From contig NZ_JAMFLZ010000001.1 in NCBI RefSeq assembly GCF_023502325.1, positions 248,001-312,000 on the forward strand: 64,000 nucleotides of DNA, read 5' to 3'. The DNA is from Wocania_A spongiicola. GTDB taxonomy: Bacteria; Bacteroidota; Bacteroidia; Flavobacteriales; Flavobacteriaceae. The translations under genes were made by a program, and so were the position numbers. Positions 45,627 through 53,900 of this stretch are shown in pieces. Position 1 is the stretch's first letter. Each line of letters opens with the position of its first letter. The notes below the pieces were generated by a model. That model was not told where the DNA came from and did no database searches. It worked only from the letters and a program-made list of their open reading frames with translations.

Positions 45627-45648
45627 CATTCATTTTTTAAATGACGTT

Positions 45649-46668
45649 ATGATAGATAAGATAAAAGAACTTATAGCTGAAGCAGAAACTTTTAAAGCAC
45701 AAACAAAAGACGAAGTAGAAGCTTTTCGTATAAAGTATCTAGGTTCAAAAGGATTATTAAGGGAATTTTACGGCGAACTTAAAAATGTAGCAAACGATCA
45801 GAAAAAAGAATTTGGTCAAACCATAAATAAGCTTAAAAAAACAGCCGAAGATAAAGTAAACACTTTAAAGGAAGAGTTAGAAAGCAACGAAGAAGATAAA
45901 GGTGTTTTTGGAGATTTATCGCGCCCAGGCGAGCCTATCCAAATTGGAGCACGCCATCCTATTTCAATAGTAAAAAATCAGATTATAGATATTTTTTCAG
46001 GCATTGGTTTTAATGTAAGCGAAGGCCCAGAAATAGAAGATGACTGGCATAATTTTACCGCTTTAAACTTGCCAGAATATCATCCGGCACGCGATATGCA
46101 GGATACTTTTTTTATTCAAACTGACCCAGATATTTTACTGCGCACCCATACAAGTTCTGTGCAAGTACGCTATATGGAAAACAACAAACCGCCTATTCGT
46201 ACAATTTCACCAGGACGTGTGTATCGTAACGAAGCTATTTCGGCGCGTTCGCACTGTTTTTTCCATCAAGTTGAAGGTTTGTATATAGATAAGGATGTAA
46301 GTTTTGCTGACTTAAAGCAAACGCTACAATATTTTACAACCGAAATGTTTGGGAAAAGTAAAATACGTTTACGCCCATCGTACTTCCCGTTTACAGAACC
46401 TAGTGCAGAGGTTGATGTTTACTGGGGATTGGAAACTGAGGTAGATTACCGTATTACCAAAGGTACAGGTTGGTTAGAAATTATGGGTTGTGGTATGGTA
46501 GACCCAAATGTATTAGAAAACTGTGGTATAGATTCTAAAGAATACTCAGGTTTTGCATTTGGTATGGGAATAGACCGCATTGCTATGTTACTACATCAAA
46601 TAGGTGATATTCGTTTGTTAAGTGAAAACGACGTACGTTTTTTAGAGCAGTTTAAAAGTGCGCTGTAA
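45649..46668 (+). CDS. pheS: Phenylalanine--tRNA ligase alpha subunit
   Basis: A class II aminoacyl-tRNA synthetase subunit (339 residues). The N-terminal coiled-coil arm (1-85) binds tRNA, and the catalytic core contains motif 1 (FNVSEGPEIEDDWHNFTALNLP), motif 2 (RTHTSSVQVRYME...GRVYRNE) and motif 3 (FGMGIDRIAMLLHQIGDIR). It works as a heterotetramer with PheT, which is not in this window. Downstream is a strong terminator. Confidence 0.96.
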   Translation: MIDKIKELIAEAETFKAQTKDEVEAFRIKYLGSKGLLREFYGELKNVANDQKKEFGQTINKLKKTAEDKVNTLKEELESNEEDKGVFGDLSRPGEPIQIGARHPISIVKNQIIDIFSGIGFNVSEGPEIEDDWHNFTALNLPEYHPARDMQDTFFIQTDPDILLRTHTSSVQVRYMENNKPPIRTISPGRVYRNEAISARSHCFFHQVEGLYIDKDVSFADLKQTLQYFTTEMFGKSKIRLRPSYFPFTEPSAEVDVYWGLETEVDYRITKGTGWLEIMGCGMVDPNVLENCGIDSKEYSGFAFGMGIDRIAMLLHQIGDIRLLSENDVRFLEQFKSAL

Positions 46669-46682
46669 ATCATAAAATCATA

Positions 46683-46718
46683 AAAAAAGCGTTATTCAAA
46701 AAATAACGCTTTTTTTTC
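46683..46718. terminator. Bidirectional terminator between pheS and the S9 peptidase gene
   Basis: A perfect 9-bp stem AGCGTTATT / AATAACGCT with loop CAAAA is flanked by A-run and T8, and serves the convergent genes. Confidence 0.92.
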
Positions 46719-46725
46719 ACTAGAA

Positions 46726-49086
46726 TTAGTCTTTGAGCGTCTCTTCAAACAATTTGTAAATACGTCTATATTCATCAGACCAACTTGAGCTTTCAACAAA
46801 GCCATGACCTTCTAACGGGAATACAGCAAGTTCCCAGTTTTCTTTTTTAAGTTCAATTAAGCGCTGAGACAAACGTACTACGTCCTGAAAATGGACATTA
46901 GTATCTATCATTCCGTGTAACATAAGTAAATGCCCTTTTAATCCTTCAGCAAAATATATAGGAGAACTTTGTTTGTATGCTTTTGGGTCTTCAAAAGGTG
47001 TATTTAAAATATTGGCAGTATAACCATGATTGTAATGAGCCCAATCTGTTACAGACCGTAACGCTGCACCGCTTTTAAAAGTGTCGGGAGATTTAAACAT
47101 AGCCATTAGCGTAATAAAGCCACCATAAGAGCCGCCATAAATACCAAGTCTGTCTTTATCTATATTATGGTTTTCAATTAAGTATTTCGCTCCATCTATT
47201 TGGTCATTCAAATCTTTTCCGCCCATATGCCTGTAAATAGCGGTTCGCCAATCACGTCCGTAACCAGCACTAGCTCTAAAGTCTATTGCCAAAACAGTAT
47301 AGCCATTATCAACTAAAAAATTATGAAACATGTATTCACGAAAATATGATGGCCACCAGCGATGTACATTTTGTAAATAACCTGCTCCATGAACAAATAC
47401 AACTGCTGCCCCATTTTTCTTTTCAGAGATGGGTTTATATAGTGTAGCGGGAACATTAGCACCATCTCTTGCTGTAAAGTTTATTATTTCAGAATCCATC
47501 CACTTATAAGCTTTAAAAGCTTCGGTAGTAGATGTTGTTAGTTGTACTAGGTTTGCCTCAGCTTTGTTGGGCATGGTATATAACTCCCATGGTTTATTGG
47601 TATAAGAATATCTAACGGCAAGCTGCTTTTCATCAGGAGAAATAGTTACCTGATGGCCTCCTTTTAAAGACGTGATTTTAGTCAATTTTCCACCCTTAGC
47701 AGGCAAATGATAGAAATGCTGTTCATGCGGGCTCACTTTGTTGCTGGTTAGGTAAAATGTTTTTTTATCCCTTGATAAACTTGTGTCTAATATTTCAAAA
47801 TTACCTTTGGTTAAGGCTTTAATTTTACCAGTGTTAACATTGGCAGTATACAAATGGGCATATCCTGTTTTTTCAGATTTAAACCAAATATTATTATCGT
47901 CTAGCCACCCAATAGTACCTCTTGAAAACCAACCTATTCCAGAACCACCAATCCAAGCATCATCATGTTGCCTATCTATTAGTTTTAAACTTCCATCTGA
48001 GAGATTTACAGTCATAATCCATCTGTCTTTATAGTCAGTAGAGGTTATGTTTACAACTGCTTTACCATCATTTGAAAATATTGGAGCACCAACACTTACA
48101 GGTCTTGCGGTATTATAAGTGTCATTATATTCTGATTGATTTTCGGCATACTCTTTTAAAAATTTAGATTTATCAAAAACACCTTCAATAGAATCTGTTT
48201 TAATTTGATAGGTGTCGCCAGTTTTTAAATTCAAAATCCAAGATTCAGATGAGTATTGTGGGCTTCCTACTTTTGATCTTGCGTTTAAATCTGTTGTGTA
48301 ACCACTCTCGGTAGTATAGTCTGGAACAATAGTGTTTTTGCTATTTGGAGGAGTAAATAGACGATATACTACATAGTTTAAATCAGGAGAAATGCTTCCT
48401 CCGAAAAATTGTTTATCATTATAATAAATTGTTTTAGGGCGCTCAAATTCCAATTGCTTTTGTCTGTACTCTTGAGCTTCATCTTCATTTTTACGTTTTT
48501 CTAGAATGTTAAAGTACTTTAATTGATCATCAATTAACCATTGTTCTTGATTACTAACCTTGGGTTCAGACTTTTTATTCCCACTTTTAAAATTGGTAAG
48601 CTGTTTAGTAGTTCCGCTTTCAATATCCCACTTATAGAAATTATTCTCTTGTTGATAAATGATGGATTTTTCATCACCAGAAAATTGAGGGTTTGATTCT
48701 CTAGTAATAGTATTTGTAATACGTTTAGTAGAATAGTTTGTAGTATTCATTAAAAATAAATCGCCTCCTTTATCATATACTTTCCACTTAAAATCTTCGG
48801 AATAATCTCCATTATTAGATCTTTTTTTAAGTTCATTAAAAGAAGGTTTGCTAATCTTTTTCGAATTGATGTTTACTTTATATGTAGACCGAATCGTATC
48901 ATTATTGGGGTTCCAACTAAAATAAATGTCTTTACTGTTTTCTGACCAATTAATGTTGGTTGGTAAGTAGCCTACAAAACCCTCACCCTGCATAATCTGG
49001 TCAATAGTAAGTTGCGATTGATTGTTAGTTTGGGCAATACCTAATGAAGCTGTTAAGCATAGTGCCCATAAAATTGATTGTTTCAT
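46726..49086 (-). CDS. S9 family serine peptidase (dipeptidyl-peptidase IV-like), exported
   Basis: A signal peptide (ALCLTASLGIAQ) leads to a beta-propeller of WD-like DPP segments (about 30-500; NINWSENSKDIYFSW, ITRESNPQFSGDEKSIIY, LKLIDRQHDDAWIGG). A C-terminal alpha/beta hydrolase domain carries Ser653 in GIYGGSYGG, Asp728 in HGMIDTNV and His761 in LEGHGF. The periplasmic enzyme should cleave peptides or dipeptides from N-termini. The length (786) is normal for the family. Confidence 0.92.
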   Translation of the reverse strand: MKQSILWALCLTASLGIAQTNNQSQLTIDQIMQGEGFVGYLPTNINWSENSKDIYFSWNPNNDTIRSTYKVNINSKKISKPSFNELKKRSNNGDYSEDFKWKVYDKGGDLFLMNTTNYSTKRITNTITRESNPQFSGDEKSIIYQQENNFYKWDIESGTTKQLTNFKSGNKKSEPKVSNQEQWLIDDQLKYFNILEKRKNEDEAQEYRQKQLEFERPKTIYYNDKQFFGGSISPDLNYVVYRLFTPPNSKNTIVPDYTTESGYTTDLNARSKVGSPQYSSESWILNLKTGDTYQIKTDSIEGVFDKSKFLKEYAENQSEYNDTYNTARPVSVGAPIFSNDGKAVVNITSTDYKDRWIMTVNLSDGSLKLIDRQHDDAWIGGSGIGWFSRGTIGWLDDNNIWFKSEKTGYAHLYTANVNTGKIKALTKGNFEILDTSLSRDKKTFYLTSNKVSPHEQHFYHLPAKGGKLTKITSLKGGHQVTISPDEKQLAVRYSYTNKPWELYTMPNKAEANLVQLTTSTTEAFKAYKWMDSEIINFTARDGANVPATLYKPISEKKNGAAVVFVHGAGYLQNVHRWWPSYFREYMFHNFLVDNGYTVLAIDFRASAGYGRDWRTAIYRHMGGKDLNDQIDGAKYLIENHNIDKDRLGIYGGSYGGFITLMAMFKSPDTFKSGAALRSVTDWAHYNHGYTANILNTPFEDPKAYKQSSPIYFAEGLKGHLLMLHGMIDTNVHFQDVVRLSQRLIELKKENWELAVFPLEGHGFVESSSWSDEYRRIYKLFEETLKD

Positions 49087-49092
49087 CTAAAT

Positions 49093-49125
49093 TTGTTTTT
49101 GAAAGCGCAAATGATTTATTTTTGC
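49093..49125 (+). promoter_or_regulatory. Candidate promoter for the gene at 49159
   Basis: TTG at 49093-49095, 21 bases, TATTTTTG at 49117-49124. It lies in the short divergent region beside the S9 peptidase start. Confidence 0.45.
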
Positions 49126-49158
49126 ATCTAATTTAGAGCTTTTCAACATAAGTACGAA

Positions 49159-49554
49159 ATGAAAAAAGATATCCAAATTCCTAAAGTAGAAGGCGTTTAC
49201 ATAGCTATTGTAAATGAATATAATGATATTTACAAAACTCAAGATTGGAATGCTTATATAATCAATGATAAGGAAGTTGATTTAGATATGGTTATTATAG
49301 TAACTAGTGGGTATTCAAAAGAAAAAACCACATCTATTTTCAGAAAAAAACTAGATAAGCTTCCTAAAAAGAGTTATGCTAAGATTGAATTGATGCAAGA
49401 ACCATTATTTGCCTTAAACAATACATTTAAGGTGTCTTTTTTTGAAGGGAATACGATGTTTGATAAAACGTATTTATTTAGAGAAAATACTATTAATGTA
49501 AAAGCAATGCAACAGCTTCCATTAATGGAAACAAAAGGCGTTTTAATGAAGTAA
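49159..49554 (+). CDS. Conserved cytoplasmic protein of unknown function
   Basis: The 131-residue protein lacks a signal peptide. It has IPKVEGVYIAIVNEYNDIYKTQDWNAYIIN and VDLDMVIIVTSGYSKEKTTS, then a Lys-rich helix and a C-terminal MQQLPLMETKGVLMK. I recognise no domain. It is divergent from the S9 peptidase and convergent to gpsA; no operon partner suggests a role. Confidence 0.6.
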   Translation: MKKDIQIPKVEGVYIAIVNEYNDIYKTQDWNAYIINDKEVDLDMVIIVTSGYSKEKTTSIFRKKLDKLPKKSYAKIELMQEPLFALNNTFKVSFFEGNTMFDKTYLFRENTINVKAMQQLPLMETKGVLMK

Positions 49555-49580
49555 TGTATTCCTTGTTTTTAAAGGAATTG

Positions 49581-50582
49581 TTAATCTAACTTATCAGTTA
49601 ATTTTTTAAACACTTTTTTAGGGTTTTTATTCTCGTATAGAATGGCGTGAACAGCATTTATAATTGGTAAACGCGTCTTTTTTATGTTTTTTTCGTTAAG
49701 TAAAAAGGCACTTTTAGTGGCGTAATAACCTTCTGCAACCATATTCATTTCCATTTGGGCAGATTTTACAGTATAGCCTTTACCTATCATATTCCCAAAC
49801 ATCCGATTTCTAGAAAAAACCGAATAGCCAGTAACTAATAAATCGCCTAAGTAAGCCGAATTATTAATATTGCGTTTCATTTTATGCATTTTCTTAATAA
49901 AGCGTTTCATTTCACGAATGGCATTGCTCATCAGTACACTTTGGAAGTTGTCTCCATAACCTAAACCATGTGCAATTCCTGCTGCAATAGCATAAATGTT
50001 TTTAAGCATAACAGCATATTCAGTACCAATAATATCATCGCTAATTTTAGTTTTTATATAACGACTCGATAAAGCATCTGCAATGTGTTGTGCTTTTTTA
50101 GCATCGGCACAAGAAATAGTTAAGTAAGATAAGCGTTCTAAAGCAACCTCTTCAGCGTGGCAAGGGCCAGCAATTACAGCAATATTATCAAAAGGAATTT
50201 TATAAGCATCATGAAAATGTTCTCCAACAAGCAACCCTGTTTCTGGTATAATCCCTTTTACAGCAGATACAATGGTTTTGTTTTCAATATTAGTAGTTAA
50301 TTTTTCTAATTCTGAGTGTATAAAAGCCGAAGGAATTACAAAAATTAAAATATCGGCATAATCAGCAATTTCATTAATGTTATTACTTATTTTTAGCTGC
50401 TCTAAATGAAATTCAACAGAGCTTAAATAATTTGGATTATGTTTTTCTTTTAATAAATGCTCTTTAGTGTAAACACTTCGCATATACCACCCCACTTCAT
50501 CTAAATTTTCGCAAAGCATTTTTACAATAGCTGTTGCCCAACTTCCTGCTCCAAAAACCGCATATTTTAAAGGCTTGTCCAT
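49581..50582 (-). CDS. gpsA: NAD(P)-dependent glycerol-3-phosphate dehydrogenase
   Basis: It reduces dihydroxyacetone phosphate to sn-glycerol-3-phosphate for phospholipid synthesis. The Rossmann motif FGAGSWATA lies at the N-terminus. IAGPCHAEEV and the substrate-binding region with Lys in EYAVMLKNIYAIAAGI are typical, followed by NAIREMKRF and LGDLLVTGYS. I start at MDKPLKY because the extra MFF of the longer frame is not typical. It is a single gene. Confidence 0.93.
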   Translation of the reverse strand: MDKPLKYAVFGAGSWATAIVKMLCENLDEVGWYMRSVYTKEHLLKEKHNPNYLSSVEFHLEQLKISNNINEIADYADILIFVIPSAFIHSELEKLTTNIENKTIVSAVKGIIPETGLLVGEHFHDAYKIPFDNIAVIAGPCHAEEVALERLSYLTISCADAKKAQHIADALSSRYIKTKISDDIIGTEYAVMLKNIYAIAAGIAHGLGYGDNFQSVLMSNAIREMKRFIKKMHKMKRNINNSAYLGDLLVTGYSVFSRNRMFGNMIGKGYTVKSAQMEMNMVAEGYYATKSAFLLNEKNIKKTRLPIINAVHAILYENKNPKKVFKKLTDKLD

Positions 50583-50714
50583 AAAAAACATAAATTATTT
50601 GAGTTTCAAAAATACGTAAAATATTAATCAATGTTAAGTCAACAAAACATTAAGAAATCTTTTTTGGCACGCGTTTTGAATCTGTATAAAAAGAAACCCT
50701 AAAAATGTTTGATT

Positions 50715-51650
50715 ATGAAGACTGTAAAATTACTCTTAAGCTTTGCTCTAACTACAACATTGCTTACTTCTTGTTATGTAGAAACAAATATAATTGATGA
50801 TGAGCCAACAATCTCGATAAACCAATTGCTAGGCTCTTACGAGTTGTGGTATGTTGATATTAATAGTACAAGTGGATTTGGTGAAACACCATTTTTGCAA
50901 AAAGCCTTTACTATTTCGTTTAGAAATGGCGTTATGTATGCCAATAATAACCTAGTTGGTATTGGTAGTAGCGGCAATGGTTATGGTATTGCAGTAGCAG
51001 ATTACGATGCATATAATATGATTTTAGATGTAACACACGATGCAGATGGTTTTGAAACTTTTGATGTTTTTCAAATAGATAATAATACTATAGAGCTTTA
51101 CAACCCAAATAACGATACATCTTACTTTTTAGATGGCTACCAACGTAGTAATTTCGATTATGATTTTGTGTTCTATGATAATATTCATTATTTCTTACAA
51201 GAATATGAAGCTTGGGAAAAAACATATACTAGTGAGTTTGGAGCGATAAATGAGTTTGATAACGAAAACTATTTGCAGTTTTTAGCAGGCGGGAATGATG
51301 ATACTTTTAGAAGCTCGCAAGACGAAACAGGAACAAGTGTAAACAATCTTGTTTGGGATTACACAGGTGTTTATGGGGTAGGGAATATTACAGGTGATAC
51401 AAAGCTTAAAACTTTAACATTAGATTATGATTTCTTTGACAATGAACATTTCGAATTGAGCGTTATAGATGATGGAACAATAGAATTGTATCACCCAACA
51501 TCTGAGACAGTATATGAATTTGAAGGTAGAGGATACATTCAATACTTAAAAAATGGTGACGCAAAAAAGAAAGAATCAGTTAAAAGAAACGAAACGCGTA
51601 AGCATAGAAAAAATAAAGTAGACAACCCAAGAGAAAACACTAGGGTTTAA
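50715..51650 (+). CDS. Lipoprotein with repeated beta motif, unknown function
   Basis: The lipobox is LLTSC followed by YVETNIIDDE. Two similar halves are visible: DVFQIDNNTIELYNPNNDTSYFLDGY and LSVIDDGTIELYHPTSETVYEFEGRGY, each ending a beta-rich module that looks like a lipocalin-like repeat. The C-terminal 40 residues are basic (KKKESVKRNETRKHRKNK) and probably lie close to an acidic surface. I recognise no named family. It is monocistronic with a strong terminator behind it. Confidence 0.7.
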   Translation: MKTVKLLLSFALTTTLLTSCYVETNIIDDEPTISINQLLGSYELWYVDINSTSGFGETPFLQKAFTISFRNGVMYANNNLVGIGSSGNGYGIAVADYDAYNMILDVTHDADGFETFDVFQIDNNTIELYNPNNDTSYFLDGYQRSNFDYDFVFYDNIHYFLQEYEAWEKTYTSEFGAINEFDNENYLQFLAGGNDDTFRSSQDETGTSVNNLVWDYTGVYGVGNITGDTKLKTLTLDYDFFDNEHFELSVIDDGTIELYHPTSETVYEFEGRGYIQYLKNGDAKKKESVKRNETRKHRKNKVDNPRENTRV

Positions 51651-51676
51651 CAAAAATTTGGTTGGTTATTTAGTTT

Positions 51677-51717
51677 AGAAACTGTCTAAAGCAATATGCT
51701 TTAGGCAGTTTCTTTTT
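51677..51717 (+). terminator. Intrinsic terminator after the lipoprotein gene
   Basis: The long stem AGAAACTGTCTAAAGCA / TGCTTTAGGCAGTTTCT (one mismatch) with a 3-base loop and a T-run marks the gene end. Confidence 0.9.
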
Positions 51718-51852
51718 TGTATTAATTTGTCTTATCATATATAAAAATGTGACTAATCAATTATTCTTGTGTCTAAAACCATGTATCGATTAAATAACTT
51801 ATTTAAACCCTTACAAAAATTAATTTAGTAACACTTAAAAAACAAAACAAAG

Positions 51853-52338
51853 ATGGGATTATTTTCATTCATTAAAAACGCAGGAGCTAAAGTATTTGGA
51901 ATAGGAAAAACAGATGCAGAAGAAGCTGCTGAAGCTGCTGCTGCAGAGCTTAAATTAGAAGAAGCTGCTGCAAGAAAACTAGAAGAAACAATTAACGATT
52001 TACAATTACAAGTTGAAGGCTTAAATGTTCATATTGATGATGATGTTGCAACAATTACAGGAATGGCTTACGATCAAGCTACAAAAGAAAAAGTAGTTTT
52101 AGTAGTAGGTAACTCTAACGGAATTGCAACTGTAGATGATCAAATGACTGTTGAACATGTAGAACCTGAAGCTCAATTTCATACTGTAGCTAGTGGAGAC
52201 ACTTTAGGTAAAATAGCTAAAAATTATTATGGTAATGCAATGAAATACCCAGTAATTTTTGAAGCAAATAAGCCAATGCTTACAGATCCAGATAAAATCT
52301 ACCCAGGGCAGGTATTACGTATACCAGCTTTAGACTAG
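51853..52338 (+). CDS. BON-LysM protein (Kbp/YgaU-like)
   Basis: An alanine/glutamate-rich helix (about 20-48) is followed by a BON domain (about 50-97: LQVEGLNVHIDDDVATITGMAYDQ) and a C-terminal LysM domain (about 107-159: FHTVASGDTLGKIAKNYYG, YPVIFEANKPML, IYPGQVLRIP). The layout is that of the E. coli potassium-binding protein Kbp. No signal peptide is present, so it is probably cytoplasmic. The AAEAAAAELKLEEAAA helix is low-complexity. Confidence 0.9.
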   Translation: MGLFSFIKNAGAKVFGIGKTDAEEAAEAAAAELKLEEAAARKLEETINDLQLQVEGLNVHIDDDVATITGMAYDQATKEKVVLVVGNSNGIATVDDQMTVEHVEPEAQFHTVASGDTLGKIAKNYYGNAMKYPVIFEANKPMLTDPDKIYPGQVLRIPALD

Positions 52339-52361
52339 TTAAAAGCACCTACTTTATATGT

Positions 52362-52390
52362 AAAAAGCCAACTTAAAAAGTTGGCTTTTC
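52362..52390 (+). terminator. Intrinsic terminator after the BON-LysM gene
   Basis: A perfect 12-bp stem AAAAGCCAACTT / AAGTTGGCTTTT with a three-base loop. Confidence 0.88.
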
Positions 52391-52461
52391 TAATTTTTAT
52401 TTTGAGTAAAACGTGAGAAACTGTTTATCATTTAGTTTCTATTACGATAAACTATACTTTC

Positions 52462-52872
52462 TTAGCAATGATCATTATATGCGTCAACTAAGTTTTCAGC
52501 AATTAATTCTGCTGGTCTACCTTCAATGTGGTGGCGCTCTAACATGTGCACTAATTCACCATCTTTAAACAAAGCCATACAAGGAGAACTTGGAGGAAAC
52601 GGAATCATGTATTCTCTCGCTTTATCCACAGCCTCTTTATCTACACCTGCAAAAACAGTTGTTATATTATTAGGACGTTTGGCATTTTGTAAACTCATTC
52701 TAGCACCAGGACGTGCATTTGCTGCTGCACAACCACATACCGAATTTACAACAACTAAAGTCGTTCCTTCTTTTGCTAAAGCAGCATCAACAGCCTCGGC
52801 AGTTTGTAACTCTTCAAAACCAACATTGGTTAAATCTTCGCGCATTGGTTTTACTAATTCTGCTGGATACAT
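52462..52872 (-). CDS. BrxA/BrxB family bacilliredoxin
   Basis: A thioredoxin-fold protein with a Cys-Gly-Cys active site (C46-G47-C48 in VNSVCGCAAAN) and a further Cys in PSSPCMALF. It has the family's invariant RPGARMSL and HMLERHHIEGRPAE. Bacilliredoxins remove bacillithiol from mixed disulfides; whether this organism makes bacillithiol is not visible here. Length (136) is normal. The gene is divergent from the DnaJ-TerB gene, with repeat copy B between them. Confidence 0.93.
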   Translation of the reverse strand: MYPAELVKPMREDLTNVGFEELQTAEAVDAALAKEGTTLVVVNSVCGCAAANARPGARMSLQNAKRPNNITTVFAGVDKEAVDKAREYMIPFPPSSPCMALFKDGELVHMLERHHIEGRPAELIAENLVDAYNDHC

Positions 52873-52905
52873 ATCTTAAATTTTTATTTTATAATTAATA
52901 CTGTG

Positions 52906-52913
52906 CAAAGTTA
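52906..52913 (-). promoter_or_regulatory. -7 element for the bacilliredoxin gene (minus strand)
   Basis: CAAAGTTA on the plus strand reads TAACTTTG on the minus strand, 33 bases upstream of the start codon. No clear -33 TTG is seen. Confidence 0.4.
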
Positions 52914-52938
52914 ATCAAAAATCATGCAATAATTATTA

Positions 52939-53042
52939 GGGCGTTCCCTTAAAACGCTTATGGCGTTATAAGGGCAGGCTATCACTACTCGCTTTTTTGA
53001 AAAAACAAAAAGAGCTCAAACATACCGTTCTATCCTTAACGC
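52939..53042 (+). repeat. Copy B of the structured dispersed element
   Basis: GCGTT at the start pairs with AACGC at the end. The hairpin CCCTTAAAACGC (52946-52957) with GCGTTATAAGGG (52963-52974) has one mismatch, followed by CAGGCTATC. A second hairpin GCTTTTTT...AAAAAGAGC follows. The hairpin sequences differ from copy A while the pairing is kept. It lies between divergent genes. Confidence 0.7.
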
Positions 53043-53085
53043 AGTACAACTGTAACAAAATCATGCAAAACTCAACTAACAATAG

Positions 53086-53093
53086 TATATTTG
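53086..53093 (+). promoter_or_regulatory. -7 element for the DnaJ-TerB gene
   Basis: TATATTTG fits TAnnTTTG exactly and lies 25 bases before ATG 53118. This excludes the earlier in-frame start at 53091, which lies inside the motif. Confidence 0.5.
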
Positions 53094-53117
53094 ACGATAA
53101 ATAAAATTAATAATTAC

Positions 53118-53900
53118 ATGAGTTTTTCAAAATGGATAGGAGCCTCATTAGGCTGGTCGTTTGGTGGCCCTATTGGTGCCATAATAGGTTTAGCACTAGG
53201 TAGTATAGTAGATGCTATGGCAGATGGCAAGAATAGCCCTTTTTTAAATCAAGGTAACCCACAACGCAGACAAAGAAGAACCACTTACAGAACACAACCA
53301 AGGCAACGCCCTCAAACACAATCAGGCGATTTTGAGGTAAGTTTACTTATCCTAGCATCTATTGTTATAAAGGCCGATGGCAAACAAGACCAACGCGAAT
53401 TAGATTTTGTACGCCAACAATTTTTGAATATGTATGGTAAAGTACGTGCAAACCATGCCTTTAAACTATTTAAAAATATAAACAAGCAAAATAATATTTC
53501 TACACGTCAAGTGTGTTTACAAATCAAGCAAATGATGGACCATCCATCACGTTTGCAGCTCATGCACTTTCTTTTTGGTATAGCTAAAGCCGATGGTTTT
53601 GTGACTGACGATGAGGTAAAACAAATTTATACCATAGCTGGTTATTTAGGTATTAGCTCGAAAGATTACGAGAGTATAAAAGCTATGTTTTATAACAGTC
53701 AGGAAAATGCGTATAAAATTTTAGAAATTGATAAAAGCGCTACAAACGACGAGATTAAAAAAGCCTACCGAAAAATGGCAAAAAAATACCATCCAGATAA
53801 AGTGATTCACTTAGGTAAGGAACATCAAAAAGGCGCCGAAGAAAAATTCAGGCAGGTTCAGGCAGCTTATGAGCAGTTGCAAAAGGAACGAAGGTTTTAA
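53118..53900 (+). CDS. TerB-like and DnaJ-domain membrane-associated protein (DjlA type)
   Basis: A Gly/Trp-rich membrane-associated N-terminus (WIGASLGWSFGGPIGAIIGLALGSIV) is followed by a basic Arg/Gln linker and a TerB-like helical domain (about 70-185: VSLLILASIVIKADGKQDQRELDFV). The C-terminal J domain (YKILEIDKSATNDEIKKAYRKMAKKYHPDKV) has the HPD motif that stimulates DnaK. The arrangement is that of DjlA. The stop overlaps the next ATG by one base. Confidence 0.9.
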   Translation: MSFSKWIGASLGWSFGGPIGAIIGLALGSIVDAMADGKNSPFLNQGNPQRRQRRTTYRTQPRQRPQTQSGDFEVSLLILASIVIKADGKQDQRELDFVRQQFLNMYGKVRANHAFKLFKNINKQNNISTRQVCLQIKQMMDHPSRLQLMHFLFGIAKADGFVTDDEVKQIYTIAGYLGISSKDYESIKAMFYNSQENAYKILEIDKSATNDEIKKAYRKMAKKYHPDKVIHLGKEHQKGAEEKFRQVQAAYEQLQKERRF

